Below are positions 16,066 to 24,498 of a DNA stretch of 44,328 bases, one piece after another. The notes under the pieces are model-generated. The model ran no database searches, had not been told where the DNA came from, and saw nothing but the letters and a program-made list of their open reading frames with translations. The DNA is from Porphyromonadaceae bacterium UBA7572 (GTDB lineage Bacteria; Bacteroidota; Bacteroidia; Bacteroidales; Muribaculaceae). The stretch covers positions 241 to 44,568 of the forward strand of contig DLLC01000017.1 of the NCBI GenBank assembly GCA_002476625.1, written 5' to 3'. Positions within the stretch are counted from its first letter, which is position 1; the number at the start of each line of letters is the position of its first letter. A program made the translations under genes and the position numbers.

Positions 16066-17787
16066 TCAGAACAGAGCAGTCTTGCGTGAGTTGATGCAGA
16101 CGCCCAGAATCTTATCGGTATTGTCCATAAACTTGTGCATGCTCTGAGTGGCAGGATCGTAGTACATCAAGCCAGTGGTGTAGTTCTTTTCACCAGACTG
16201 TGCACGGAAACCGAAGTACACGTAGTGTGTGGTTGGATCCACGGCAAACTGAGTGGTGTAAACGCCCTCAGATGCTGAAGTGTTGATTGGGTCAGCCTCC
16301 ATGTTGATAAACTTGTTGTAGTTGGAGTATTCCACCGTCTTGTCAGATGCAGGGATATTATATTCGCAGAAGCCCACACCAGGAGTAGTTCCGGCAGTCA
16401 TCCACACATAGAGCTTGCCGAGGTCTTCATCAAGGGTGAAGGCACGAGGCTGGGTGGTTTCAAGCACGATTGGGTGAGGAATCTTCACACCTGCGCCAGT
16501 CTTGCCGATATCACTGGTGTTGAAGCGGTAGATACCATTACCTGAATAGTTCTTACCCCACCAGAACATACCGCTCTTGTCGATATATATACCAGTATGG
16601 ATAGCGCCATACGACATACCCTGACCGTAGTAAGCAAGCTGGTTGTTCACCACGAAGTAGCCAGCGGTGCTGGAGTAAACGGTAGACTCACGAGCGCCAC
16701 GGGTGCTCAATGGAATCTGGCGGATACCGGTGTTACGGTCGGTGTAGTAGAGGTAAGTGCCATCGGTGCAGCCCTGGAATGGGTCGTTGAAAGCCTGCCC
16801 CCCCACATTGGTGATCATCACGTTCACGCTTGCGCCGTCGGCGCTCATCACAGAGATTTTACCGTCGCCGAGAGTGCCTTCCTCGTCATTCACATAAATG
16901 TACTGCTTACCGGCATCGAGGATATATATATTATCTTGCTCAGTGCCTGATGCTGATTTTTCTGTGGCGAACACCAGCTGAGTTGGCATGTTGCCAGAGT
17001 TCACACCCATATCAAATGGAAGGTTCTTGGTGCCCTTTGGCAGCTTGCTCATGTCCACGAGCTTATATGCCTTGATATTGCCACCGAGCTCGGCATAGTA
17101 GAGTGTGGCGCATGGGTCGGTAGTACCCACTTGCACATTCACATAAGAGTCTTGCAGACGGCGGTTTTCACCATTCACGTCAAACCAAGTTTGCAACTCG
17201 ATTTTTTGTGATCCTATGTTCTGGAAGCAGAGAGCGCCAGGGTTGTCGATAGAGCCATCCTCGTGAGAATAGCCCACGAATTCAGTAATTTCGGTTCCAT
17301 CGGCCTTCTTGGTTCCTTCTGGGAATTTCCATACATATTTGCACACGAGCTTCTCCGGGTTAGGCAATTCAATGTCGAGGTTCACCTTCACATCGTTAAT
17401 CACCACCACAGGGGCAGTCTGGCTGGTCACGCTCAGCACTGGAGCGATATCGTAAATCATAAGCGGGTAGGTTCTGGATCCCACGCCATCCACAGTGAGA
17501 GTGACGTTGTACACGCCAGCCTTTTCATACTTATGCTTTGGGTTGGCTTCGTTTGAAGTCTTTCCATCGCCGAAATCCCAAGTCACATTGCCACTTTTTG
17601 AGGAAGTGTTGGTGAATTGGACTGTTGACACGACATAGAAGTCGAGTTGATACTCATCGCCATCTACCTGGTAGGTGAAATCCACATCCTTTGAGGGGAA
17701 ATTGCCATAGCTTGGCTCTTTGTCCACACAAGAGGTTACAGCCAGCATCATAATGGCCAAGAGTACAAAATTCTTTATCATTTTCAT
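16066..17787 (-). CDS. PKD-domain surface lipoprotein with propeller-like C-terminal region
   Basis: I choose the ATG at 17787 (573 residues) because it gives a clean lipoprotein signal, MKMIKNFVLLAIMMLAVTSC, with the lipidated cysteine at residue 20. An upstream ATG at 17823 would overlap the previous gene by 23 bases and add a hydrophilic lead. A PKD domain spans about 45-120 (WDFGDG at 70-75, with HKYEKAGVYNVTLTVDG). A second Ig/PKD-like domain follows (KYVWKFPEGTKKADG). The C-terminal two-thirds has propeller-like repeats (YYTDRNTGIRQIPL, MFWWGKNYSGNGIYRFN, KLYVWMTAG, HYVYFGF). PKD lipoproteins in this SusE/F position usually bind the glycan at the cell surface beside SusC/D; that role is inferred. 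It is the fourth gene of the susC operon, 13 bases after the previous stop. Confidence 0.8.
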   Translation of the reverse strand: MKMIKNFVLLAIMMLAVTSCVDKEPSYGNFPSKDVDFTYQVDGDEYQLDFYVVSTVQFTNTSSKSGNVTWDFGDGKTSNEANPKHKYEKAGVYNVTLTVDGVGSRTYPLMIYDIAPVLSVTSQTAPVVVINDVKVNLDIELPNPEKLVCKYVWKFPEGTKKADGTEITEFVGYSHEDGSIDNPGALCFQNIGSQKIELQTWFDVNGENRRLQDSYVNVQVGTTDPCATLYYAELGGNIKAYKLVDMSKLPKGTKNLPFDMGVNSGNMPTQLVFATEKSASGTEQDNIYILDAGKQYIYVNDEEGTLGDGKISVMSADGASVNVMITNVGGQAFNDPFQGCTDGTYLYYTDRNTGIRQIPLSTRGARESTVYSSTAGYFVVNNQLAYYGQGMSYGAIHTGIYIDKSGMFWWGKNYSGNGIYRFNTSDIGKTGAGVKIPHPIVLETTQPRAFTLDEDLGKLYVWMTAGTTPGVGFCEYNIPASDKTVEYSNYNKFINMEADPINTSASEGVYTTQFAVDPTTHYVYFGFRAQSGEKNYTTGLMYYDPATQSMHKFMDNTDKILGVCINSRKTALF

Positions 17788-17800
17788 ATTGGCTTTCGTA

Positions 17801-18871
17801 TTAATTGAGTGTGATTTCTTCATTGTTACTTGTTACACCCACCTTGCCCTCTGTGTCATAAACACGATATGTGGGCTGCAGATAGTAGGTGCGGGTAAAA
17901 TCTACGTTATAGGCCTTGTTGGCAGAGTCATAAATCCAGTCGATGAAAGGAATGGTGCTGATAAGGTCTTTCCAGTAAGGCATATATTTGGCGCGCACGG
18001 TAGTGATCTTGCCACCAGTGTCGTCGCTGTAGCGGCTGAAGAGCCATTCTGCCGATTTATACACTGGGTAAACCTTGGCGCCATCAGGTGCGTCTTCTGG
18101 TTTAGCCACTTCATTGTAGGTGGTCTGCTCGTTCACCACAGTGATGTAGTAGTAGTGGTCGATCTCGTCCACCAGGTCACCTTTAGCGTTTTTCACCTGG
18201 GTGTACCATGCGTCGCTCTTCTTGTCGCTCTCCGTCTCGGTTGGAAAGTTCACACCATACTTCGTGTTGAGCTGCTCAAACACCTCTTTGGGGAAGTCGT
18301 ACTTTACATACACGCCACGCAGGTCATTGTAGTAGGTGCTGTCCTTGGTGAGGGCAGTGACCATGTGTTCCACAAATTCAGTGTCGAAACCCTCAGGGAA
18401 ATACTGGCTGAATTTGTCAGCGTCCCAGGTGGCAGGAGCTTTCCAAACCACTGGAGCAAGAGTGCGTGAGGTGGGGAAAGAATCAGTAAGCACATATTCG
18501 TGTCCGTCCCACTCTGCTTTTGAGTGTGCATATTTGGCCACGCTTTGTGAACTGCGCACGGTGTCGGTCACAGAATACGACTTGTTGTAGGCCAGCGATG
18601 TTGTGAGCTTCGCAGTGGCCGACGCGGTCTGCTCGCGTTTCACCTGCGCCCACACTTCGCTGTGGTCGATTTGGCGTTCAGCCGAGGTGTAATATTTAGC
18701 CTTGAAGCCTGCGTAGTTGCCAGCTTTCACCACCTTGGAGCTCTGTTCCCAGTCCACGGTAGGGAGAATCTGTCCAAGTTCGCCCTTGTCGGCGATAAGG
18801 TCGTGATTGGCACAGGAGGTGAGTGTCAATGCTCCCAAAGCTAAAGAACCTATAATATTTAAAATTTTCAT
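17801..18871 (-). CDS. Unrecognised lipoprotein in the SusE position
   Basis: This is a 356-residue protein beginning MKILNIIGSLALGALTLTSC, a lipoprotein signal with the cysteine at residue 20. I recognise no family in the rest. It is rich in Tyr, Lys and acidic residues, has a Thr-rich stretch (TASATAKLTTSLAYNKSYSV), two aromatic clusters (DDFTYYNDLRGVYVKYDFP-like and DEIDHYYYITVV) and a C-terminal strand-rich end (RTYYLQPTYRVYDTEG). It follows the SusD-like gene by 53 bases and precedes the PKD lipoprotein by 13, so it is probably translated from the same mRNA and displayed on the surface with them. A glycan-binding role is a guess from position; it could equally be a structural or regulatory partner of the SusC/D complex. 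Confidence 0.7.
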   Translation of the reverse strand: MKILNIIGSLALGALTLTSCANHDLIADKGELGQILPTVDWEQSSKVVKAGNYAGFKAKYYTSAERQIDHSEVWAQVKREQTASATAKLTTSLAYNKSYSVTDTVRSSQSVAKYAHSKAEWDGHEYVLTDSFPTSRTLAPVVWKAPATWDADKFSQYFPEGFDTEFVEHMVTALTKDSTYYNDLRGVYVKYDFPKEVFEQLNTKYGVNFPTETESDKKSDAWYTQVKNAKGDLVDEIDHYYYITVVNEQTTYNEVAKPEDAPDGAKVYPVYKSAEWLFSRYSDDTGGKITTVRAKYMPYWKDLISTIPFIDWIYDSANKAYNVDFTRTYYLQPTYRVYDTEGKVGVTSNNEEITLN

Positions 18872-18924
18872 AATCGTAATTAAATGTAATTTTTCATTTA
18901 TAATAAATGAGTTCTCGCTTAATA

Positions 18925-20850
18925 TTATTCGCCGGTGAGCGATTTCACCTCACCATACTTCTTAGCCCAGATCATTGGCTCCTGCAGCCACTTGTAGTTC
19001 TTGTAGGCGCCAAGGCGTTCGAGCTCGGAGCGGTTGTATTTCTCCTCGGTCTCTGGGTCGTAGTTGATGCGCTGAATCCAGGTGTTCTCCTTCTGGGCTT
19101 CAGTCAAGCCATCTATCCAGTATGCAGCGTAGAGGTTGTATGGACGGCGCAGTGTAGGATAGATGATTTCCTGATTGTCACCAATACCGTATTTGTTTCG
19201 GTTGTTGCTATAGTGGTAGCGGCGCATGTCGGTCCACTGCTCTGCCTGGAGATAGAGGGCGATATACTTCTGCTGCATCAAGTCGCTGAGCGAGAATTCG
19301 CTTGGGTTGAAGAACCAGTGCTTGTTGCCGCGCTCTGTCACCTTGTGCACATTATAGGTGCGTACCACCTGGCCACGTACAGTCTTCTCGGTGTAGTCCT
19401 CTGTGTTGTTGAGGAAAGCGTCCACTTGAAGATCCCACCATTTCTTAGCTTGGAAGCCTGGCACGTCGCTTGCCGAGTTGTCGCCAGGATACTTGTTGTC
19501 GGTGGTGGCGTTGTAGTTAGGGTTGGTGTACTTCTGAAGGAAGAAGTCGAGGTGACGCTCAATGTTGTGCTCGGTAGCTTCCTTAGCCAGAGCGCAAGCC
19601 TGAGTCTTGTCGCCCATCCAGTAGAGAGCCTCCGCCTTGATGAAGTAGAGCTCTTCCATGGTGAAGAGAGGATTGTAGCCATTGGTGGCGCCAGCATAAG
19701 CGCCCATATACATGTCTGGATAGTTCACTGCCTTGTAAGAAGAACCCATGCCGATGTTGGCATCAAGGTAACGCATCTTCACCTTGGCAGCTTCCACTGA
19801 AGAAGAAGTAGGTCCTGTACGGGCAATCATCAGCAAGCCACAGCGAGGGTCGTTAGCCCATCCGTCGTGCTGGCTTTCTGCAGTGAACTGACCGTTGAGC
19901 TTTTCATCGTCGGGCTTGCCCAGACCGAGAAGGTCAACCATAAAGAATTTAGTAGGAACGGCTTCGCTCAAGAGGTTGCCACGAGACTCCCAAGAGTTGA
20001 TCTTAGGCTGTGCCACACTCCACACGCAGCTCTGTTCGCCAGTGCCGCCAGAGAAATTGTAGCGGGGCTCGTTGCCAAACCATGAGCCGTAAAGCAGGTC
20101 GCCTTTGCGCCACTGCTGAATAGCTGCATCGGCAGCATCAACAATCTTCTGGCACATAGCTGGGCTACAGTCAATGTTAGGAATGTTACGCAAGAGCATA
20201 CGAGCCTTGAGGGCAAGCACAAGACCCTTCCAGCGACTGAGGTCGCCACCATATATGCGGTCCACGTCGAAACCAATCGTCTGGTTGTCGGGACTATTCA
20301 CGATAGAGGGGTCGTCATACATCTTAATCAAGTCTTCAGCCTCCTGAAACATCCAGGCGTAGATAGAAGCCTGTGAGTCGTATTGTGGAGAATTCGACTG
20401 GAGAGCCTGTGAGCGTGGCATGTCACCAAACTCATCAGTGGTGAGCTGAGTGGACATCAAGCGAATAGTGCGCGCAATCAGCTCGTAGTTAGGCGATTTG
20501 ATAGCCTGTGAGTTGGCGATCAAGTTCTGGCCATTCTTGCAGATATCGTAGAAGTGTCGGCGCCATTGTGGATGGCGGTTCATGGTCAGAAGCTCCCACT
20601 CGCTCTTATAGGAGTAACCAGAGCTGAGCTTGGTCTTGTCGGTGGTGGTGAGCATCTGAGAGAAATATGTGTTGTACTCGGCGTTGTCGTAGTTGATCTG
20701 CTGAGCATAGAACACGAGCACTGGCAAGCCCACCTTGGCATCAATCACATGCGCCTTGTCGGGGTTCACATTGTCGTCGAGAGCGTCTTTACAGCTCACG
20801 GTAGCCATGCCCACCAATGCAGATAATGCTATTAATTTTATCTTGTTCAT
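18925..20850 (-). CDS. susD: SusD/RagB-family outer-membrane lipoprotein (SusD_2-like)
   Basis: This is a 641-residue lipoprotein: MNKIKLIALSALVGMATVSC puts the lipidated cysteine at residue 20. The body has the helical TPR-rich look of SusD proteins (FYDICKNGQNLIANSQAI, WMFQEAEDLIKMYDD, KGLVLALKARMLLRNIPN, YFIKAEALYWMGDK and YIALYLQAEQWTDMRRY). The opening CKDALDDNVNPDKA and the overall pattern fit the SusD_2 (PF12771) subgroup rather than the RagB type. It forms the lid of the SusC channel and gives ligand specificity. The start is 19 bases after the susC stop, so the pair is cotranscribed. Length is at the upper end for the family, with an expanded region around the W-rich DVPGFQAKKWWDLQVDAFLN segment. 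Confidence 0.93.
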   Translation of the reverse strand: MNKIKLIALSALVGMATVSCKDALDDNVNPDKAHVIDAKVGLPVLVFYAQQINYDNAEYNTYFSQMLTTTDKTKLSSGYSYKSEWELLTMNRHPQWRRHFYDICKNGQNLIANSQAIKSPNYELIARTIRLMSTQLTTDEFGDMPRSQALQSNSPQYDSQASIYAWMFQEAEDLIKMYDDPSIVNSPDNQTIGFDVDRIYGGDLSRWKGLVLALKARMLLRNIPNIDCSPAMCQKIVDAADAAIQQWRKGDLLYGSWFGNEPRYNFSGGTGEQSCVWSVAQPKINSWESRGNLLSEAVPTKFFMVDLLGLGKPDDEKLNGQFTAESQHDGWANDPRCGLLMIARTGPTSSSVEAAKVKMRYLDANIGMGSSYKAVNYPDMYMGAYAGATNGYNPLFTMEELYFIKAEALYWMGDKTQACALAKEATEHNIERHLDFFLQKYTNPNYNATTDNKYPGDNSASDVPGFQAKKWWDLQVDAFLNNTEDYTEKTVRGQVVRTYNVHKVTERGNKHWFFNPSEFSLSDLMQQKYIALYLQAEQWTDMRRYHYSNNRNKYGIGDNQEIIYPTLRRPYNLYAAYWIDGLTEAQKENTWIQRINYDPETEEKYNRSELERLGAYKNYKWLQEPMIWAKKYGEVKSLTGE

Positions 20851-20869
20851 AATGTATTATTGCCTGAGA

Positions 20870-23800
20870 TTAGAATGTTGCTTTAAGTGTGAAGTTGAAG
20901 CTGCGGGTAGAAGGCACGTTGTAGTTGTCGATGCCTGAACCACCTGCGCCACCTCCAGTAGAGGCGAGCACTGATGGGTCGTTGCCTGAGTACTTGGTGA
21001 GCAAGAACAGGTTACGGCCGGTGATAGTAGCGCTCAAGCCCTTGATAGGCCATGATTTCTTAAGCAGAGAAGTGAAGTCGTAGTTCAAGGTCACATAGCT
21101 CAAGCGAATGTAAGAGCCATCCTCGATGAAGTTCGACGACACTGCGTAGAAGTAAGTGCTCATGAAGTTGTAGTCGAATACCACAGGAGTGGTGTTTTTG
21201 CGGTAAGTGCCGTCGCCATTTGCCACCACACCGTTGAAGATGTATTCACGGTTACGGTATTTTTCAAGTGTGCGAGCCATGCCGTTACCCATCAGGTTAC
21301 GGCCTGTCACATTCACCACGTCACCGCCGCAGCGGCCATCGAGCAGGAATGAGAGAGTGGCATTCTTATAGCGCAAAGTGGAACCGAGACCGAGCAGGAA
21401 GTCTGGCTCACGGTTACCGATGAGTGTACCCTTAGAGGAGCTGATCACAGGATAGCCGTTTTCGTTGCAGATCACGTTGCCGTCAGGGTCACGCATATAG
21501 TCTTTACCAGTGATACCAGTGGTGGAGCCACCGAGGTAAGACACTGAGAAGATATCGCCATACTGGCCGGCGTTGATTTCCGACACACCTTCAGGGAGGT
21601 AGGTGAGCTTACCGCGGTTGAACGAGAAGTTCACGTTGGCAGTCCAGTCGAAGTCCTCTGTCTTGATGATATCCTGTCCGAGGGTGATTTCCATACCGTG
21701 GTTGAGCACGGTACCTTCATTACGGGTCTGGAGGATAGTGCCTGAAGCTGGCGACACACGCACCGACACAATCTGGTTGTCGGCAGTGGTTGAGTAGTAA
21801 GCCACGTCTAAGCGAGTGCGGCTGTTGAAGAAGCGCAAGTCGGCGCCGATTTCCCATGAAGAGTCCATTTCAGGCTCAAGGGTGATTGCGCGGGAAGTGG
21901 TTGGGTCCACACCGTAGCCTCCGTCAGGGAAGGTAACCCATTGCTTGTAGGTATCGGTGAAGAGGTATGATGGGCAGTCTTTACCCACCTTTGCCCAGTT
22001 ACCGCGAATCTTACCATAAGAGAACCACTCGTTGCTCAAGTGGAAGAGTTCGCTGAAGATCACACCACCAGTCACTGATGGATAGAAGTACTGGCACTTT
22101 TCAGCTTGTTTCAAGCGTGATGAGCCATCGAGGCGGCCAGTGACAGAAAGTTGTGCCACGCCCTTGTAGTCGAAGCGAAGCTCACCGAAGTAGCCATACT
22201 TGTTCCAGGAAGTGTGATAGAGGGTTGGGTGGTTGCTCTTGAGCAAGTCACCGTTAGTGAAGTCGGTGTTCATGAAGCTGTAGTAATCACCGCCAAGCTG
22301 GAAGTGCTCGCCGTAGATTGAAGCTTCATAGCTGCTCACCTCCTTGTACTCTGCACCAAGGAGGAAGTTAAAGTTGAAGTCCTCAGCGAAAGTCTTTTTC
22401 CAGGTGGCAGTGGCCAAAGCGGTAAACTGCTCGCTGCGTGAGGGCTGGAATGAATAGGAACCATAAAGGCTCTGGTTCTTAGCCAGCACGTCTTGCACCT
22501 TCTCGTCATCGGGATTGATGAGGTCACCGTCGTAGACACGAGGAATAGTATAGCTTTCGTAGGTGCTGTATCCCTTATCGTAACCAATCTTGCCGTTGAA
22601 CACGAGGTCCTTGATTGGCTCATAAGTTAATTGTCCATTGATTACGATACGGTTGCTTTCAGTGTTGCTCTTATCTTTGTATCGTCCGTAGTAAGGTGAA
22701 GGTCCGCAGTTCAGACGCTCAAGGTCGGTAAGTTCGTCCCAGTGGTCGTAACGCGCCGCCCAGTTCACGTGCCCTTCAAGGGTTTGGTAATCCTTCATGT
22801 CTTTGTTGATGCCATAAGCATAGATGCTGCTCATGGAGTTACCGAATCCGCGGCTCTTGCTGTTCACGAAGTTGGTGGAGAGCTGGATAGTAACTTGGTC
22901 GCTTGGCTTGTAGTTGCCTTTCAAGAACACAGTGAGTTGCTTCTTGTAGTCTTTTGGCACGATACCTTGATTGTCGGTATAAGCCACAGATGCGTAGGAG
23001 TTGAATTTCTCGCTACCGCCCGACACCGACATGTCGTACTTCTGTAGAAGTCCGGTGCCAAGGAAGCCACTGAGGTTGTCGTAATACTTGTCGTTTTCGT
23101 TCAGGTATGGACCCCAGCCGCCGGTGGAGCTGTTTTCCTTATACATGCCGCGCACACCAGGAGTGAACACTCTCTGGAGCTTAGGCACACGCATTGCATT
23201 GCTCACCTCAAGTGAAGCCGACGCGTTCACAGTCACCTTGCCGTCTTTAGCACCGCTCTTGGTGGTGATCATGATCACACCGTTGGCAGCTTCCTGTCCG
23301 TAAAGGGCTGATGCAGCGGCGCCTTTCAGCACGCTCATATTCTCTATATCGTTGGCGTTGATGTCGCCCAGCGAAGTACCGTGACCGCGGACAGGCACAC
23401 CATCCACGATTACGAGTGGCTCGTTGTTCTGTGAGGTGTTGACCGATGAAATGGCACGGATAATCACCTGGGTTGAAGAGTTAGGCGAGCCACCGCCAGA
23501 GTTTACTTGCAGGCCTGCCACCTTACCTTGCAGCGAATTTGCAAAGTTTGATGCGCTACCAGCAGTCACCTGGTCGGAATTAAGACTCTGGACCGCGAAG
23601 TTCAGTTTCTTCTTTTCTTGTGTCTGACCCATGGCAGTAACCACAACTTCAGAAAGCACCTGAGAATTGTCGGTCATCTCCACATCGATAACGGTTTGGT
23701 TACCAACCTTAATCGAGACTGGGTTCATACCCACATAAGTGATGTCGAGCACGTCGCCGTCCTTTACATCGATTTGAAATTTTCCATCAACATCGGTGGT

Positions 23801-23947
23801 CACACCACGAGTTGTGCCATGCACGCGCACGGAAGCGCCAATAATGGTCTCCTTGTCCGACGCCTGCTTCACAACTCCCGTGACTGTGCGGGCAAAACCC
23901 ATCACCGCAAAGAGGGAAAATAACAGAAGCAATAGCTGTTTTCTCAT
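20870..23947 (-). CDS. susC: SusC/RagA-family TonB-dependent outer-membrane transporter
   Basis: This 1025-residue protein has a signal peptide (about 1-19), then a carboxypeptidase-regulatory-like domain (TVTGVVKQASDKETIIGASV through about residue 95). The family signature LSEVVVTAMG lies at 98-107, a plug domain follows (GKVAGLQVNSGGGSPNSSTQ, EPLVIVDGVPVRG and ENMSVLKGAAASALYGQEAA), and a 22-strand barrel ends in the aromatic C-terminus NFTLKATF. With SusD it forms the TonB-driven uptake complex for large oligosaccharides. It is the first gene of the minus-strand cluster; a TAnnTTTG-type promoter element lies about 110 bases upstream. No regulator such as a hybrid two-component system or an ECF/anti-sigma pair is encoded beside it, and the N-terminus has no STN domain, so sigma-factor signalling through this receptor is unlikely. 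Confidence 0.96.
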   Translation of the reverse strand: MRKQLLLLLFSLFAVMGFARTVTGVVKQASDKETIIGASVRVHGTTRGVTTDVDGKFQIDVKDGDVLDITYVGMNPVSIKVGNQTVIDVEMTDNSQVLSEVVVTAMGQTQEKKKLNFAVQSLNSDQVTAGSASNFANSLQGKVAGLQVNSGGGSPNSSTQVIIRAISSVNTSQNNEPLVIVDGVPVRGHGTSLGDINANDIENMSVLKGAAASALYGQEAANGVIMITTKSGAKDGKVTVNASASLEVSNAMRVPKLQRVFTPGVRGMYKENSSTGGWGPYLNENDKYYDNLSGFLGTGLLQKYDMSVSGGSEKFNSYASVAYTDNQGIVPKDYKKQLTVFLKGNYKPSDQVTIQLSTNFVNSKSRGFGNSMSSIYAYGINKDMKDYQTLEGHVNWAARYDHWDELTDLERLNCGPSPYYGRYKDKSNTESNRIVINGQLTYEPIKDLVFNGKIGYDKGYSTYESYTIPRVYDGDLINPDDEKVQDVLAKNQSLYGSYSFQPSRSEQFTALATATWKKTFAEDFNFNFLLGAEYKEVSSYEASIYGEHFQLGGDYYSFMNTDFTNGDLLKSNHPTLYHTSWNKYGYFGELRFDYKGVAQLSVTGRLDGSSRLKQAEKCQYFYPSVTGGVIFSELFHLSNEWFSYGKIRGNWAKVGKDCPSYLFTDTYKQWVTFPDGGYGVDPTTSRAITLEPEMDSSWEIGADLRFFNSRTRLDVAYYSTTADNQIVSVRVSPASGTILQTRNEGTVLNHGMEITLGQDIIKTEDFDWTANVNFSFNRGKLTYLPEGVSEINAGQYGDIFSVSYLGGSTTGITGKDYMRDPDGNVICNENGYPVISSSKGTLIGNREPDFLLGLGSTLRYKNATLSFLLDGRCGGDVVNVTGRNLMGNGMARTLEKYRNREYIFNGVVANGDGTYRKNTTPVVFDYNFMSTYFYAVSSNFIEDGSYIRLSYVTLNYDFTSLLKKSWPIKGLSATITGRNLFLLTKYSGNDPSVLASTGGGAGGSGIDNYNVPSTRSFNFTLKATF

Positions 23948-24057
23948 AATTAATTGTTTGTTAGTTATTTGTTAAATGGATTGTTAACGTATTTATAGCT
24001 AAGCAATTCGCTACCGCAAAACCGCTTTCTTCTAAACAAATGCATATTTAGCAATCA

Positions 24058-24065
24058 CAAAGATA
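24058..24065 (-). promoter_or_regulatory. Candidate -7 element for the susC operon
   Basis: The minus strand reads TATCTTTG, an exact TAnnTTTG match, leaving a leader of roughly 100 bases before the susC start at 23947. The -33 region is poor, as is common for activator-dependent PUL promoters. Confidence 0.5.
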
Positions 24066-24424
24066 AGCATATTTTTCGGTAACGATAAAGGGTTTGCAAT
24101 TAATAATTCAGCACCATTTACATTTTTTAAACATTCTGAACAGCATTTTAGAAGAGTCGCGATAAAGGTTATCACACATTAAAATATTATACAAAGCCCT
24201 TTTAGCGCACACGCACACCCTTACTCAATGCGCCCACTCCTGTAGACGATATGGCAACGCAGCACTCCTTTTAGGTGACGCCTGTCACTTCAGCCCGAAA
24301 AATATAATTTCGCCAGACGCCCCGCCCAAAAACCATTATTTATGTATATTTATGCAGTTAAATATACAAGAACGCCACATTTCCTTAAAAATATCGCTTT
24401 AATTTAATTTTTTACTTACATTCT

Positions 24425-24456
24425 CTTGTATATTTCATTTTTCTTGCATACATTTG
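24425..24456 (+). promoter_or_regulatory. Candidate promoter for trpB
   Basis: TACATTTG at 24449-24456 matches TAnnTTTG. A CTTG at 24425-24428 lies 20 bp upstream in the -33 position. The leader would be about 35 bases, with no room for an attenuator. Confidence 0.6.
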
Positions 24457-24498
24457 CATAGATAATAAATAATTATTCATTTTTAAACAATCACTGAT

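Larger units (their letters stand above)
23948..24498. other. 551-bp divergent intergenic region between susC and trpB
   Basis: There is no gene on either strand. The region is AT-rich at both ends with a GC-richer centre (about 24200-24330). It holds the putative promoters of susC (minus) and trpB (plus). A small inverted repeat, GTGAC-GCCT-GTCAC at 24275-24288, could be a regulator site or chance. No tRNA, leader peptide or trp-type attenuator is visible. Confidence 0.6.

Noticed and set aside
18907..19800. 297-codon plus-strand frame across susD
   Set aside because: Antisense shadow of the SusD-like gene with low-complexity Val/Leu-rich translation.
24272..24291. Inverted repeat GTGAC-GCCT-GTCAC as an operator or attenuator for trpB
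   Set aside because: Only five paired bases, about 210 bases from the trpB start and upstream of its likely promoter; no leader peptide with Trp codons. Mentioned only in the gap entry.
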